Origin: Bradyrhizobium sp.
GTDB lineage: Bacteria > Pseudomonadota > Alphaproteobacteria > Rhizobiales > Xanthobacteraceae
DNA length: 64,000 nucleotides
Assembly: GCF_022844465.1 (NCBI RefSeq)
Contig: NZ_JALHLP010000005.1
Coordinates: 124,001-188,000 of the forward strand
Direction: 5' to 3'
Under the pieces are notes generated by a model that was not told the origin of the DNA, did not search any database, and saw only the letters and a program-made list of their open reading frames with translations. Shown one piece after another: positions 16,942 through 27,188 of the stretch. The position numbers and the translations under genes were made by a program. Positions within the stretch are counted from its first letter, which is position 1. Each line of letters begins with the position of its first letter.

Positions 16942-17074
16942 CTGGCGTTCTCCCTGGCTCTCGTTACCGATAAAAATCGGGGCGCGGCGGCACTGCCGCG
17001 GGCAGGCATATCCATGCGCAAATTATGGCGCGCGGTGCAACCGAAGAGTTGGTGAATGGGCCGGGTGGCAGCCG

Positions 17075-17401
17075 CTACGACAGCGCCAGGCCGCAGATGC
17101 CGACGACCACCAGGCCGGCGCCGGCAGCTATCATGAGGAACGCGAAGCGAATCTGCGAATGCAGCGCCTTTTGCTGCCCGGCGCGTTCGGATCCGCGCGT
17201 GTAGCCGCGGACGATAATCTGTTCGCTGAAGGCGCTGTTGGCGTCCAATATGTCGGTCAGGCCGGCGCTGGCGATCAGGATACCGAGGATGACCAGCCCG
17301 GCAGGTCCCAACAGGCTCAACAACAATATTGGGAATGCGCCGAGGAAGAAAATCGGCAGCAACGGCAGCACAATGAGAGATTCGGATTCTCGCGCGCGCA
17401 T
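17075..17401 (-). CDS. Small membrane protein of unknown function
   Basis: About 108 residues from ATG 17401. In-frame alternatives are ATG 17425 and TTG 17449, and none has a clear ribosome-binding site. Two hydrophobic blocks lie in the N-terminal half (VLPLLPIFFLGAFPILLLSL and LVILGILIASAGLTDIL). A basic loop follows, then a third at the C-terminus (FLMIAAGAGLVVVGICGLAL). I do not recognise the family. It is flanked by gaps of about 130 and 210 bp in which I see nothing recognisable. Confidence 0.6.
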   Translation of the reverse strand: MRARESESLIVLPLLPIFFLGAFPILLLSLLGPAGLVILGILIASAGLTDILDANSAFSEQIIVRGYTRGSERAGQQKALHSQIRFAFLMIAAGAGLVVVGICGLALS

Positions 17402-17610
17402 GGGAGCAATCTCACATGGGATCATGAATGTTTCAAGTATCTGCGCCAATTAAGGCAAACACGGGCGCGCTCGCCTGCGTGCATGACACGGCTGCCATGT
17501 CCGTCGATGGTTCAAGCTGCGATTGGTGCGGCGAAAGGCGTTTCGCGCCATCGAAGCCGCCATACGGTGCGCTTTCGCGGGCTGGTCTGACAGTAACGTA
17601 GAGGTGGGGC

Positions 17611-18924
<1,314 letters not shown>

Positions 18925-19020
18925 TTATTGCCGGTCGGGCTATTGATTGATGGATTGGAAATTTTACGTCAGTGCTGCGTTGGCTATCGAAGCCAACCGC
19001 CGGGATGAGGAAGTGCCGAA

Positions 19021-19953
19021 ATGCGTTACGATGATTTCCGTCGCAGCGACCAGATCGATGACCGTCGCGACGACAGCGGCGGCGGAATGGGCGGCGGGGG
19101 ATTTGGCCTTCCGATGGGTGGCGGTGGGCTCGGCATCGGCACCATGATCGTGCTCGGCCTGGTCGGTTACGCCTTCGGCATCGACCCTCGCATCCTGATC
19201 AGCGGCGCCGAAATCCTCACCGGCGGCAACCAGGCGCCGACCTACCAGACCGATCGTCGGTCGGCGCCGGCCAAGACCGGCGCGCCCAAGGACGAAGTCG
19301 GCAGCATGATCGCAGGCGTTCTCGGCGAACTCGACGATCGCTGGACCGAGATCTTCCAGGCCAGCGGGCAAACCTACGCCGGGCCGCGCATCGTGCTGTT
19401 TCGCAACGCCACCAATGGCGGACGCTGCGGCATGGCGCAGTCGGCGATGGGGCCGTTCTATTGCCCGCCGGATAAGCAGATATTTCTCGACACCAGCTTC
19501 TTCCGCGAGGTCGAGACGCGTTTTCGTGGCTGCTCGGGCAATGCCTGCAAGTTCACGACGGCCTATATCATCGCGCATGAAGCGGGGCATCACGTTCAGA
19601 ACCTGCTCGGCATCCTGCCGCGCGTGCAGCGGCTGCAGCAGCAGGTCGGCAGCAAGGCCGAAGCCAACGCGCTGCAGGTCAAGGTCGAGTTGCAGGCGGA
19701 TTGCTTTGCCGGCGTCTGGGTCAACCGCCAGGAGAAGAAGCGTCCCGGCTTCCTCGAAGCCGGCGATATCGACGCAGCGCTGACCACGGCGACCGCGATC
19801 GGCGATGACACGCTGCAGCGCCAGGCAACGGGCAGGGTGGTGCCTGATTCCTTCACCCACGGTTCGGCAGCGCAGCGCCGGCAATGGTTCATGACCGGCT
19901 ACAAGCAGGGCTCGGTGCAGGCCTGCAACACGTTCGGCGCGGGAGCGCTTTGA
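19021..19953 (+). CDS. Neutral zinc metallopeptidase, YpfJ family
   Basis: 310 residues. An N-terminal charged and glycine-rich segment (1-38) is followed by a single transmembrane helix (about 39-54). The catalytic domain has HEAGHHVQN with HEAGH at 186-190. A CFAGVW motif and the late DDTLQRQATGRVVPDSFTHG stretch are typical of the family. Two cysteine pairs (around 136/148 and 171/176) could form disulfides outside the membrane. The YpfJ/zinc_peptidase family is widely distributed with unclear substrates. It is followed after 3 bp by moaB, so the two may be co-transcribed. Confidence 0.93.
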   Translation: MRYDDFRRSDQIDDRRDDSGGGMGGGGFGLPMGGGGLGIGTMIVLGLVGYAFGIDPRILISGAEILTGGNQAPTYQTDRRSAPAKTGAPKDEVGSMIAGVLGELDDRWTEIFQASGQTYAGPRIVLFRNATNGGRCGMAQSAMGPFYCPPDKQIFLDTSFFREVETRFRGCSGNACKFTTAYIIAHEAGHHVQNLLGILPRVQRLQQQVGSKAEANALQVKVELQADCFAGVWVNRQEKKRPGFLEAGDIDAALTTATAIGDDTLQRQATGRVVPDSFTHGSAAQRRQWFMTGYKQGSVQACNTFGAGAL

Positions 19954-19956
19954 GAG

Positions 19957-20520
19957 ATGTCCTCCATCGATGAGAACAAGCAGTTCGTGCCGCTCAACAT
20001 CGCGGTGCTGACGATATCGGACACGCGGTCGCTGGCCGACGACAAATCGGGCGCCACCCTGGCGGACCGGCTGACAGCGGCCGGGCATCATCTTGCGGCG
20101 CGCGAGATCGCCACCGATGATGTCGAAGCGATCCGCGCCGTCGTCCGGCGATGGATCGCCGATGCGGGAATCGATGCGATCATCACCACGGGCGGCACCG
20201 GCTTCACCGGCCGCGACGTGACGCCGGAGGCGGTCGAGCCGCTGTTTGAAAAGCGGATGGATGGTTTCTCCATCGCCTTTCACATGCTGAGCCACGCCAA
20301 GATCGGCGCCTCCACGGTGCAGAGCCGGGCCACCGCCGGGGTTGCGGGCGCGACTTTCATCTTCTGCCTGCCGGGATCGCCGGGCGCGTGCCGCGACGCA
20401 TGGGACGGCATCCTCGGCGCCCAGCTCGATTACCGCACCCGTCCCTGCAATTTCGTCGAGATCATGCCGCGGCTGGACGAGCATCTGCGGCGGCCGAAGG
20501 CGAAAGGCGCGTCGGCCTGA
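19957..20520 (+). CDS. moaB: Molybdenum cofactor biosynthesis protein B
   Basis: 187 residues. The MoaB/MogA fold is shown by NIAVLTISDTRSLADDKSGA near the N-terminus, the molybdopterin-binding ITTGGTGFTGRDVTPEAVEP near residue 75, and FCLPGSPGACRDAWDGI near residue 130. The family adenylylates molybdopterin or an equivalent step before molybdenum insertion. No other mo genes lie in the window. It starts 3 bp after the metallopeptidase stop. The alternative assignment, MogA, is less likely given length and motifs. Confidence 0.94.
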   Translation: MSSIDENKQFVPLNIAVLTISDTRSLADDKSGATLADRLTAAGHHLAAREIATDDVEAIRAVVRRWIADAGIDAIITTGGTGFTGRDVTPEAVEPLFEKRMDGFSIAFHMLSHAKIGASTVQSRATAGVAGATFIFCLPGSPGACRDAWDGILGAQLDYRTRPCNFVEIMPRLDEHLRRPKAKGASA

Positions 20521-20566
20521 TCAGCGGCTTCTCGCTCTACCCATCCAACTGGCTGATTTGTTGTCT

Positions 20567-20667
20567 GTCATTCCGGGGCGATGCGCCAGCATCGAACCCG
20601 GAATCTCGAGATTCTCAGATGCGCGATTGCGCATCATAGTTCGCGCTCTGCGCGCCCCGGAATGACG
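20567..20667. repeat. Palindromic repeat family A, copy 3
   Basis: GTCATTCCGGGGCGATGCGC at the left and GCGCCCCGGAATGACG at the right form the inverted ends. The centre is GGAATCTCGAGATTC followed by GATGCGCGATTGCGCATC. It lies between the convergent moaB and MarR-GNAT genes. Confidence 0.85.
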
Positions 20668-20720
20668 GGTGCTGACGACGCGTACTGACAAAGCCGCACG
20701 CACGTCTCGACGCCCCGGCT

Positions 20721-21641
20721 TCACAACTCCATTTCCCAGGTTTCGCCGACCAGGCTTTGGCCGAAACTGCGATGCGGCTCGGTCGCGACCAGCTTGAAAC
20801 CGGCCTGCTGATAGATGCCGCGTGCGGCGAGCAGAATGCTCTGGGTCCACAGCGTGATCCGGCGATAGCCGCAGGCTCTTGCGAAGCCGATGCATTCGCC
20901 GACCAGCCGCTGGCCCAGCCGCTGTCCGCGCCCGGCCGGATCGACCAGCAATAGCCGCAGCTTGGCGACATCGTCGCTGTGCCGCACCAGAAATACCGAG
21001 CCGACCGGCGCGCCGTCGATATCGGCGATCCAGCAGCGTTCGCGCGAGGCATCGAATGAGTTGAGGAATTTCGCCGCGATCTCCGCGACGAGGCTTTCGA
21101 ACGAGGCGTCAAAACCATATTCGCTGGCGTAGAGTGCGCCGTGGCGCTGCACCACCCATCCCATGTCGCCGGGACGCGGCTCGCGCAGGATGGCCGATGG
21201 CGCGGCGGCGGTTTCGCCGAGCAGCCCTTCGATGGTTGCCATCGCGCCGACCAGGCGCTGGCGGCCGCCCTCAGTCAGCTTCGCCAGCATTGCGGCGATA
21301 TCCTGCTCCGAACTGCGTTCGAGTTTTGCGAACGCCTGGCGCCCTTTGGCGGTGAGGGCGAGCCGGATTTGCCGGCGGTCGGATGCTGACGGCTGTCGCG
21401 TGATCAGTCCGTTGTCGTCGAAGCTCTGCACGATCCGGCTGAGATAGCCGGCGTCGAGGCCCAGCTCGTTGCCGATCTCCTTGGCGGACGGATCTTCGCG
21501 GTGGGCCAGTTCGTACAGTACCCGCGCCTCGCTGAGCGAGAACGGGCTCTTCAGAAGCTGCTGGTCGAGCACGCCGAGCTTGCGGGTGTAGAAGCGGTTG
21601 AAGGCGCGAACCGCCTGGACCTGATCGTCGGAGTGGGACAT
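20721..21641 (-). CDS. MarR regulator fused to GNAT acetyltransferase
   Basis: 306 residues with two domains. Residues 1-140 are a MarR winged helix (FSLSEARVLYELAHREDPSA, IGNELGLDAGYLSRIVQSFD, ITRQPSASDRRQIRLALTAK). Residues about 155-306 are a GNAT acetyltransferase with the acetyl-CoA loop GRGQRLGQRLVGECIGFARA. The fusion is a known architecture in proteobacteria and suggests a regulator that senses or modifies a small molecule. It is single-cistron and flanked by repeat A3 downstream. An almost perfect 12-bp inverted repeat lies 17 bp upstream of its ATG, pointing to autoregulation. Confidence 0.93.
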   Translation of the reverse strand: MSHSDDQVQAVRAFNRFYTRKLGVLDQQLLKSPFSLSEARVLYELAHREDPSAKEIGNELGLDAGYLSRIVQSFDDNGLITRQPSASDRRQIRLALTAKGRQAFAKLERSSEQDIAAMLAKLTEGGRQRLVGAMATIEGLLGETAAAPSAILREPRPGDMGWVVQRHGALYASEYGFDASFESLVAEIAAKFLNSFDASRERCWIADIDGAPVGSVFLVRHSDDVAKLRLLLVDPAGRGQRLGQRLVGECIGFARACGYRRITLWTQSILLAARGIYQQAGFKLVATEPHRSFGQSLVGETWEMEL

Positions 21642-21657
21642 GGCAACCTCTAGATAA

Positions 21658-21691
21658 TTGCCATAGTCAAATAGATATATGACGATGGCAA
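21658..21691 (-). promoter_or_regulatory. Candidate MarR-type operator (12-bp inverted repeat)
   Basis: The left arm TTGCCATAGTCA (21658-21669) and right arm TGACGATGGCAA (21680-21691) match at 11 of 12 positions across a 10-bp AT-rich spacer. The dyad lies 17 bp upstream of the MarR-GNAT start codon, where a repressor would block transcription. Confidence 0.6.
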
Positions 21692-21824
21692 GTATTTTTG
21701 CGGCCGGACTGCGATGAGACCCCGAGGCGTAGCGTTTGGATGCCCGCGCGCGTCCTGGCTCCGCCTCCTTTGCATGGGGTTGTTTTCGCGATTTTGTTTT
21801 GGCGCTGGGTTGGCGGGCCGCGAA

Positions 21825-22397
21825 CTAGGCGACGACCATGATTCGGCTGTGGAACTGGGTGCGTGCGGAGCGGCCGAGCTTGCGCAACAGCTGCGCTTCG
21901 GAGCGGCGGGAATCCGGCCGGTAGCCGCCAAGACGTTCATAATGGTCGCGCGCGATCAGCAGCCCCTGTTCCGCCGAGGGCCCAGCGATCAGCCGGGCCA
22001 TGAACTTCAGGCCGTCGCGCAGCCGTGCATCCGAATAGGGCGAACGGGCGTAGCGGAATATCCCGGCGCGGGACCGGCCGCTGTTCGATACGCCCTGGAT
22101 GAACCGGGTGGTCTCGTCGATCCAGCTGCCGTCGAGCACCGCGCCGGCATGCAGGAACATCAGCCACGGCGAATCAGAAGCCCGCGCGCCGGCCGCAAGC
22201 GCGGCAGCGCGCGTTCCTTCAAAGGCGAGAAAACGGCATCCGGCGACGTCTGCCACCCGTTCGATCACCCCGGTACGGGCGCGATCGACCAGAATCACCT
22301 CCCGGATCACGCCGGCCGCGGCTCCCGGCACCAGGGCCGCCAGCGTCGCGACGGCGGGCTGCTCGACCCCTTCGGTCGGAATGATCACGCTCAGCAT
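21825..22397 (-). CDS. Small family-2-like glycosyltransferase
   Basis: 190 residues from ATG 22397; the frame extends upstream but that part has no family match. LSVIIPTEGVEQPAVATLAA and VIREVILVDRARTGVIERVA, then ASDSPWLMFLHAGAVLDGSW, follow the GT-A glycosyltransferase layout with a weak metal-binding motif (HAG instead of DxD). The C-terminus GLLIARDHYERLGGYRPDSR matches the acceptor-side segment of GT2 proteins. It is shorter than usual GT2 enzymes, and the missing DxD makes catalysis uncertain. It is divergent from the SPL-like gene across 170 bp. Confidence 0.75.
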   Translation of the reverse strand: MLSVIIPTEGVEQPAVATLAALVPGAAAGVIREVILVDRARTGVIERVADVAGCRFLAFEGTRAAALAAGARASDSPWLMFLHAGAVLDGSWIDETTRFIQGVSNSGRSRAGIFRYARSPYSDARLRDGLKFMARLIAGPSAEQGLLIARDHYERLGGYRPDSRRSEAQLLRKLGRSARTQFHSRIMVVA

Positions 22398-22529
22398 GGT
22401 CAGGCTTTGATCGCTCAACGGTGAAATCCTTCGCACCATTATCATCTTGTCATAATCAAAGCAGCCACTTACGCGCCGCTTTTTGCGGCATTTGCGAGCC
22501 ATCTCGATCGGTTTGTAATCTGCGATACT

Positions 22530-22544
22530 GTTCTTGATTTGTTC
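22530..22544 (+). promoter_or_regulatory. LexA-type SOS box, GTTC-N7-GTTC
   Basis: GTTC (22530-22533), TTGATTT, GTTC (22541-22544) is an exact match to the alphaproteobacterial LexA box, a direct repeat GTTC-N7-GTTC. It sits 23 bp upstream of the ATG of the SPL-like radical SAM gene, within its core-promoter range, in an AT-rich stretch. Confidence 0.65.
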
Positions 22545-22567
22545 TTACGACGTGTTATGTTTTCCCC

Positions 22568-23728
22568 ATGAGCCGAGCATCCTCTCATGCCCTCAAGCAC
22601 CCGCCGGTCGCGGCGCCCTCCGAGCCGGCGGGTGCGACACCTTTTCCCGAGCTTGCTGTCCTCATCGAGGGTAAGCGGCGGCGCGGTCGTGGCGCGCAGT
22701 CCAACCAAAGCGGCCGGTTCGAGGCCACGGCGCGCGTCGCCTTCGACGATGGCTGGCAAAGCCTGGAAGAGCTGCCACCGTTCAAGACCACGGTAGGGCT
22801 GGACACCTCGCGCAAGGTCATCACCCGCAACGACTCACCGGATATAAGCTTTGACCGCTCGATCAATCCTTACCGGGGCTGCGAGCATGGCTGCGTCTAC
22901 TGCTTCGCGCGGCCGACCCACGCCTATCTCGGGCTTTCTCCGGGGCTCGACTTCGAAACCAGGCTGCTCGCCAAGCCCGACGCGCCTGAGTTGCTGGAGA
23001 AGGAGCTGGCGGCGCCGGGTTACGAGCCGCGCATGATAGCGATCGGCACCAACACCGATCCCTATCAGCCGATCGAGCGCGAACAAAAAATCATGCGCGG
23101 CATTCTCGAAGTGCTGGAACGCGCCGGCCATCCGGTCGGCATCGTCACCAAGTCGGCGCTGGTGACCCGCGACATCGATATCCTGCAGCGCATGGCGAAG
23201 CGCAATCTGGTCAAGGTCGCGCTGTCGGTGACCACACTGGATCCGAAACTTGCGCGCACCATGGAGCCGCGGGCTTCGACGCCGCCGAAGCGGCTGGAGG
23301 CGCTGCGGCAATTGTCGGAGGCCGGCATTCCCGCGACCGTGATGGTCGCGCCTGTCATCCCGGCGCTGAACGATGCCGAGATCGAGCGCATTCTCGACGC
23401 CGCGGCCCATGCCGGCGCGGGAGAAGCAAGCTACGTGATGCTGCGGCTGCCGCTGGAAGTGCGCGACCTGTTTCGCGAATGGCTGATGGCGAACTATCCC
23501 GACCGCTATCGCCACGTCTTCACCCTGATCCGCGACATGCGCGGCGGTCGCGATTATGACTCGCAGTGGGGCGCCCGGATGAAGGGGACCGGCCCGATGG
23601 CCTGGATGATCGGCCGCCGGTTTGAAATTGCCTGCGAGAAGCTCGGCCTCAACAGGCGCCGTTCCAAATTGACGATTGATCATTTCGTCAAGCCGAAGCG
23701 AAGCGGGCAACAATTGAGTTTGTTCTAG
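22568..23728 (+). CDS. PA0069-family radical SAM protein (spore-photoproduct-lyase-like)
   Basis: 386 residues. The radical SAM cluster motif is C105-X3-C109-X2-C112 in PYRGCEHGCVYCFARPTHAY. The spacing and the following FARPTHAYLGLSPGLDFET are typical of the SplB-related PA0069 group. Downstream, GTNTDPYQPIEREQKIMRGI and ITKSALVTRDIDILQRMA are family motifs. Its relative SplB repairs thymine dimers of spores; whether this non-sporulating group repairs DNA is not settled. A LexA-type box directly upstream supports a DNA-damage role. RNase HII follows after about 100 bp on the same strand. Confidence 0.9.
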   Translation: MSRASSHALKHPPVAAPSEPAGATPFPELAVLIEGKRRRGRGAQSNQSGRFEATARVAFDDGWQSLEELPPFKTTVGLDTSRKVITRNDSPDISFDRSINPYRGCEHGCVYCFARPTHAYLGLSPGLDFETRLLAKPDAPELLEKELAAPGYEPRMIAIGTNTDPYQPIEREQKIMRGILEVLERAGHPVGIVTKSALVTRDIDILQRMAKRNLVKVALSVTTLDPKLARTMEPRASTPPKRLEALRQLSEAGIPATVMVAPVIPALNDAEIERILDAAAHAGAGEASYVMLRLPLEVRDLFREWLMANYPDRYRHVFTLIRDMRGGRDYDSQWGARMKGTGPMAWMIGRRFEIACEKLGLNRRRSKLTIDHFVKPKRSGQQLSLF

Positions 23729-23834
23729 CCCGTCGTTACGCCCGGCCTCGGCGACAGGCCGGCAGCATTGAATAGCGGGAATCGCGGCCAAGTTCCGGAT
23801 TGCGTCGGGGCGCGCAGTTTCGCACCATCCCGGC

Positions 23835-24590
23835 ATGATTCGGGAAAAATCCTTCGATGCGTCCGGCCGAAAGCCAGTCAGATCGCCGGCGGGCGTGATC
23901 GCGGTCGCGCCGCCGAGCTTTCGGCGGGAGCGGGCGCTGATCAAGCGCGGCGTCTGGCCGGTGGCCGGTTGCGACGAGGCGGGCCGCGGTCCGCTGGCCG
24001 GTCCCGTGGTGGCCGCCGCCGTCGTGCTGGACCCGAAGAGAATTCCGAGGGGAATCGATGATTCGAAGCGGCTGACGGCGGAACGCCGCGAGGAGCTGTT
24101 CGAGGAAATCTGCGCGACCGCGTCATTTGCCGTCGCCTTTGCCTCGCCGGCGCGGATCGACCGCGACAACATTCTGCGCGCCTCGCTGTGGGCGCTGGCG
24201 CGCGCGGTGCGCGCGCTGCCCGAACTGCCGAAGCATGTGTTCGTCGACGGCCGCGACCGGATCGACGCGCCCTGCGACTGCGATGCGGTGATCGGCGGCG
24301 ACGGCATCGTCATGTCGATCGCGGCGGCCTCGATCATCGCCAAGGTGACGCGCGATCGCCTGATGTGCGCGCTGGCGCTGGATTGTCCGGGTTATGGCTT
24401 CGAAAACCACAAGGGCTACGCGGTGCCGGAACATCGCGAGGCGCTTGATCGGCTTGGTCCGAGCGTCCACCATCGCCGGTTCTTCGCGCCCGTGATCGCC
24501 GCGCGGGAAAAGCATCGGCCCGAGGCTGTCGAGCGCGATCTGTTCCTGCCGGAACCGTTGATCATGCCCGAGATCAAGGTCGCGGTCTGA
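23835..24590 (+). CDS. rnhB: Ribonuclease HII
   Basis: 251 residues. The catalytic carboxylates are visible: the D and E in [19 protein letters not shown], the D in [10 protein letters not shown], and the D in [12 protein letters not shown]. The GRG motif and [18 protein letters not shown] match bacterial RNase HII. It nicks RNA in RNA-DNA hybrids, removing primers and misincorporated ribonucleotides. The N-terminal ~35 residues precede the conserved core and vary in length in the family, so the start is only probable. Confidence 0.95.
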   Translation: MIREKSFDASGRKPVRSPAGVIAVAPPSFRRERALIKRGVWPVAGCDEAGRGPLAGPVVAAAVVLDPKRIPRGIDDSKRLTAERREELFEEICATASFAVAFASPARIDRDNILRASLWALARAVRALPELPKHVFVDGRDRIDAPCDCDAVIGGDGIVMSIAAASIIAKVTRDRLMCALALDCPGYGFENHKGYAVPEHREALDRLGPSVHHRRFFAPVIAAREKHRPEAVERDLFLPEPLIMPEIKVAV

Positions 24591-24715
24591 GGTCGGCGCT
24601 GGCGTTTGCTTACGCGCGACGCCCGCCCGTTGCGCCTGGTGATGGCGATGGTTGCCACGGCGGCGCTCGCGCTCTATCAAGCGCTCTCGGCCTGGCCCGG
24701 GCATTCGGACGTTTC

Positions 24716-26224
24716 ATGCGCTTCACCTCGCTCGTTGTCGAACTGATCCGCGCCCGCCCGCGGCTGGTGGTGTGGCTGGTGTTGCTGCTGCAGGCCGCAC
24801 TTTGGCTTTTTCTGCCGATGCTGCTCTATCGAAGCCCGCCCGGTGAGCTCGCCACCACGCTCGCCTACGGCCGCGAATACCTGGTCGGGTCCTGGCTCGG
24901 CCCGCCACTTGCCTTCTGGCTTGCCGACATCGCCTTCCGCGCCGCCGGCAATCACCTGTTCGGCGTGTACCTGCTGGCGCAGATCTGCGCCGTCCTCACC
25001 TTCTGGACCTTCTACCAATTGGCGCGCGCGATTGTTGGCGGCCAGCAGGCGGTGCTCGCCGTGCTGCTCTCGTTGACGGTGGTGGCCTTCAGCTCGCCGG
25101 GCGTCGAATTCGGCCCGCTGGTGCTGGCGCGCCCGCTGTGGGCGCTGCTGCTGTTGCACTCATGGCAGTTGATCGGCCAGAACCGGCGCACCGCGTGGTT
25201 TGCCTGGTCGATCGAGGCGGGCCTGTTGCTGCTGACGACGTCGGCGGCGCCGGGGCTGTTGCTGCTGCTCGCCGGATTTGCGCTTGCCACGCCGCGCGGG
25301 CGAGGTGTGCTGACGTCGCTCGACCCGCTCTATGCGCTGCTGGTGATCGTCGTCCTGGTTCTGCCCTATCTGATCTGGCTCGTTCGCGCTGACGCGCTGG
25401 TCATGCCACCCGGGCCGGCGATCTCCGATCTCGGCACCCGCGCGGTTGAATGGGGCGGGCTGCTCGGCGGCCTCGTGCTGGCGATGTCGGGCCTCGTGCT
25501 GCTGGTGATCCTCAACGCCGGCTGGTTTGCCCGCAATGCCGAGGATGCGCCGATCATCTATCGGCCTCCGGTCGATCCCTTGGCGCGCCAGTTCGTATAT
25601 TTCTTCGCCGTTGGGCCGGCGTTGCTCGGGAGCCTGGCCGGCGGGCTTTTCGACCTCGACCACGTCGTCGGCGGCGCCGGCGTCGCCTTGCTGATGTCCG
25701 GGCTCGCCGTCATTGTCGCGACCGGCGATCTGGTCTATCTGCGGCGTCCGCGGCTGTTGCGTTCGGTCTGGGCCGCGGCGCTTGTCGCTCCCGCCCTGGT
25801 GGTGAGCGCGACCACGTTCGTTTCGCCATGGATCGGCGGCACGGAAGTCCCGACCGCGCTGCCGGCCAAGGCGATCGCTCGTTTCTTCGGCGACAGCTTT
25901 GAACGGCGGACCAACCAGCCGCTGCGCGCGGTAGCCGGCGATCCCCAACTCGCGAGCTTCGTCGCGATGGACGCCGGGCGTCCGCATTTGCTGCTGGATG
26001 CCACGCCGGAGCGGACCCCGTGGCTCTCGGTCGCGAAGTTCAACGAGACCGGCGGCGTCGTGGTCTGGCGCGCTTCGGATACCGCGGGCACGCCGCCGCC
26101 CGATATCGCGCAGCGGTTTCCCGGCCTGGTGCCGGAAGTGCCGCGGAGCTTCGAAAGGATCGTAAACGGCCGGCAGCCATCGCTGCGGATCGGTTGGGCG
26201 ATCGTGCGGCCGAAAGCGCCTTGA
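24716..26224 (+). CDS. GT39-like polytopic membrane protein
   Basis: 502 residues, with about nine hydrophobic helices in residues 1-370 and a hydrophilic C-terminal domain (about 375-502). The N-terminal part (LVVELIRARPRLVVWLVLLL, then GREYLVGSWLGPPLAFWLAD) resembles dolichyl-phosphate-mannose transferase/ArnT-type (GT39) proteins. The D-E of the first external loop is not in its usual place, so the activity is unproven. The C-terminal region is probably periplasmic. It converges on the uracil-DNA glycosylase gene with a 3-bp gap. Confidence 0.7.
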   Translation: MRFTSLVVELIRARPRLVVWLVLLLQAALWLFLPMLLYRSPPGELATTLAYGREYLVGSWLGPPLAFWLADIAFRAAGNHLFGVYLLAQICAVLTFWTFYQLARAIVGGQQAVLAVLLSLTVVAFSSPGVEFGPLVLARPLWALLLLHSWQLIGQNRRTAWFAWSIEAGLLLLTTSAAPGLLLLLAGFALATPRGRGVLTSLDPLYALLVIVVLVLPYLIWLVRADALVMPPGPAISDLGTRAVEWGGLLGGLVLAMSGLVLLVILNAGWFARNAEDAPIIYRPPVDPLARQFVYFFAVGPALLGSLAGGLFDLDHVVGGAGVALLMSGLAVIVATGDLVYLRRPRLLRSVWAAALVAPALVVSATTFVSPWIGGTEVPTALPAKAIARFFGDSFERRTNQPLRAVAGDPQLASFVAMDAGRPHLLLDATPERTPWLSVAKFNETGGVVVWRASDTAGTPPPDIAQRFPGLVPEVPRSFERIVNGRQPSLRIGWAIVRPKAP

Positions 26225-26227
26225 TCG

Positions 26228-27061
26228 TCAGCCCGTGGGCGCTTGTTCCAGCGCCTTGGCGATGGCGCGCAAATCCTGCCAGGACATCCGCTTGTAGGAT
26301 GGCGAGCGCAACAGATAGGCCGGATGGAAGGTCGCCATGGCGCGGATCTTGCGCGCGCCGGTGTCGTAGTCGAACCATTTCCCGCGGGTCTTCATGATGC
26401 CGTCGCGGGTCGACAGCAGCGTCTGCGTCGAGGGATTGCCGAGTGTCACCAGCACGTCCGGATTGACCAGTTCGACCTGCCGCTGGATGAACGGCAGACA
26501 GATCTGGGTTTCCTGCGGCGTCGGGGTTCGGTTGCCCGGTGGCCGCCACGGGATCACGTTGGCGATGTAGGCCTTGCTGCGGTCGAGCCCGATCGCCGCG
26601 ATCATCCGGTCCAGCAGCTTGCCGGAGCGGCCGACGAAAGGCAGCCCCTCGATATCCTCCTCGCGGCCGGGCGCCTCGCCGACGAACATGATGCGCGCCG
26701 CGGGATTGCCGTCGGCGAACACCAGCCGCGTCGCGGTGTTCTTCAGCGCGCAGCCCTCGAAATTTTCCAACAGCACGCGCAGCGCTTCCAGCGTCGGCGC
26801 AGCCCGCGCCGCCTCGCGTGCGGAAGCGATTGCCGCTTCCGGCGTTGGCGCCATTTCGCCGCGCGCAACGGAAGGAATCGCCACCGGGGTTTCCCGGACC
26901 GCGCGGGGCGGGGCGGTCACCTCGGCCGCGGGCGCGGAAACCAGTTCGGATTCCGTCAACCGGTCGACGGCGACGTCCGCCAACGCGCAATCAACGCCGG
27001 CCTCGACATAAAAGTCCAGCAATTGCCGAATAGTAGGCGCGGGTTCGGAGGTCAGGTCCAT
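26228..27061 (-). CDS. Family-4-like uracil-DNA glycosylase lacking Fe-S cysteines
   Basis: 277 residues from ATG 27061; a GTG six bases upstream is an alternative. Motif A is [20 protein letters not shown] (about 126-144), followed by [20 protein letters not shown] (about 169-187) and motif B HPAYLLR near residue 245. In family 4 enzymes four cysteines (C-X2-C near the N-terminus and C-X15-C in the middle) hold a 4Fe-4S cluster. Here the aligned positions are F101, C104, W172 and C188, so two ligands are missing. The N-terminal ~95 residues are a divergent alanine/proline-rich extension. It should remove uracil from DNA, but without the usual cluster. It is divergent from ETF-QO across 127 bp. 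Confidence 0.9.
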   Translation of the reverse strand: MDLTSEPAPTIRQLLDFYVEAGVDCALADVAVDRLTESELVSAPAAEVTAPPRAVRETPVAIPSVARGEMAPTPEAAIASAREAARAAPTLEALRVLLENFEGCALKNTATRLVFADGNPAARIMFVGEAPGREEDIEGLPFVGRSGKLLDRMIAAIGLDRSKAYIANVIPWRPPGNRTPTPQETQICLPFIQRQVELVNPDVLVTLGNPSTQTLLSTRDGIMKTRGKWFDYDTGARKIRAMATFHPAYLLRSPSYKRMSWQDLRAIAKALEQAPTG

Positions 27062-27188
27062 GATCACAACCTATCTCGGATCACACGGCCGCGAAACGCC
27101 CTACCTTGCATTTCCATGGTTGTCCTGCCTGCAAAAATCGGAAACAAGAACCCGGTGGAGCCGTTCTCTATCAGGCTGAGAGCAGATC

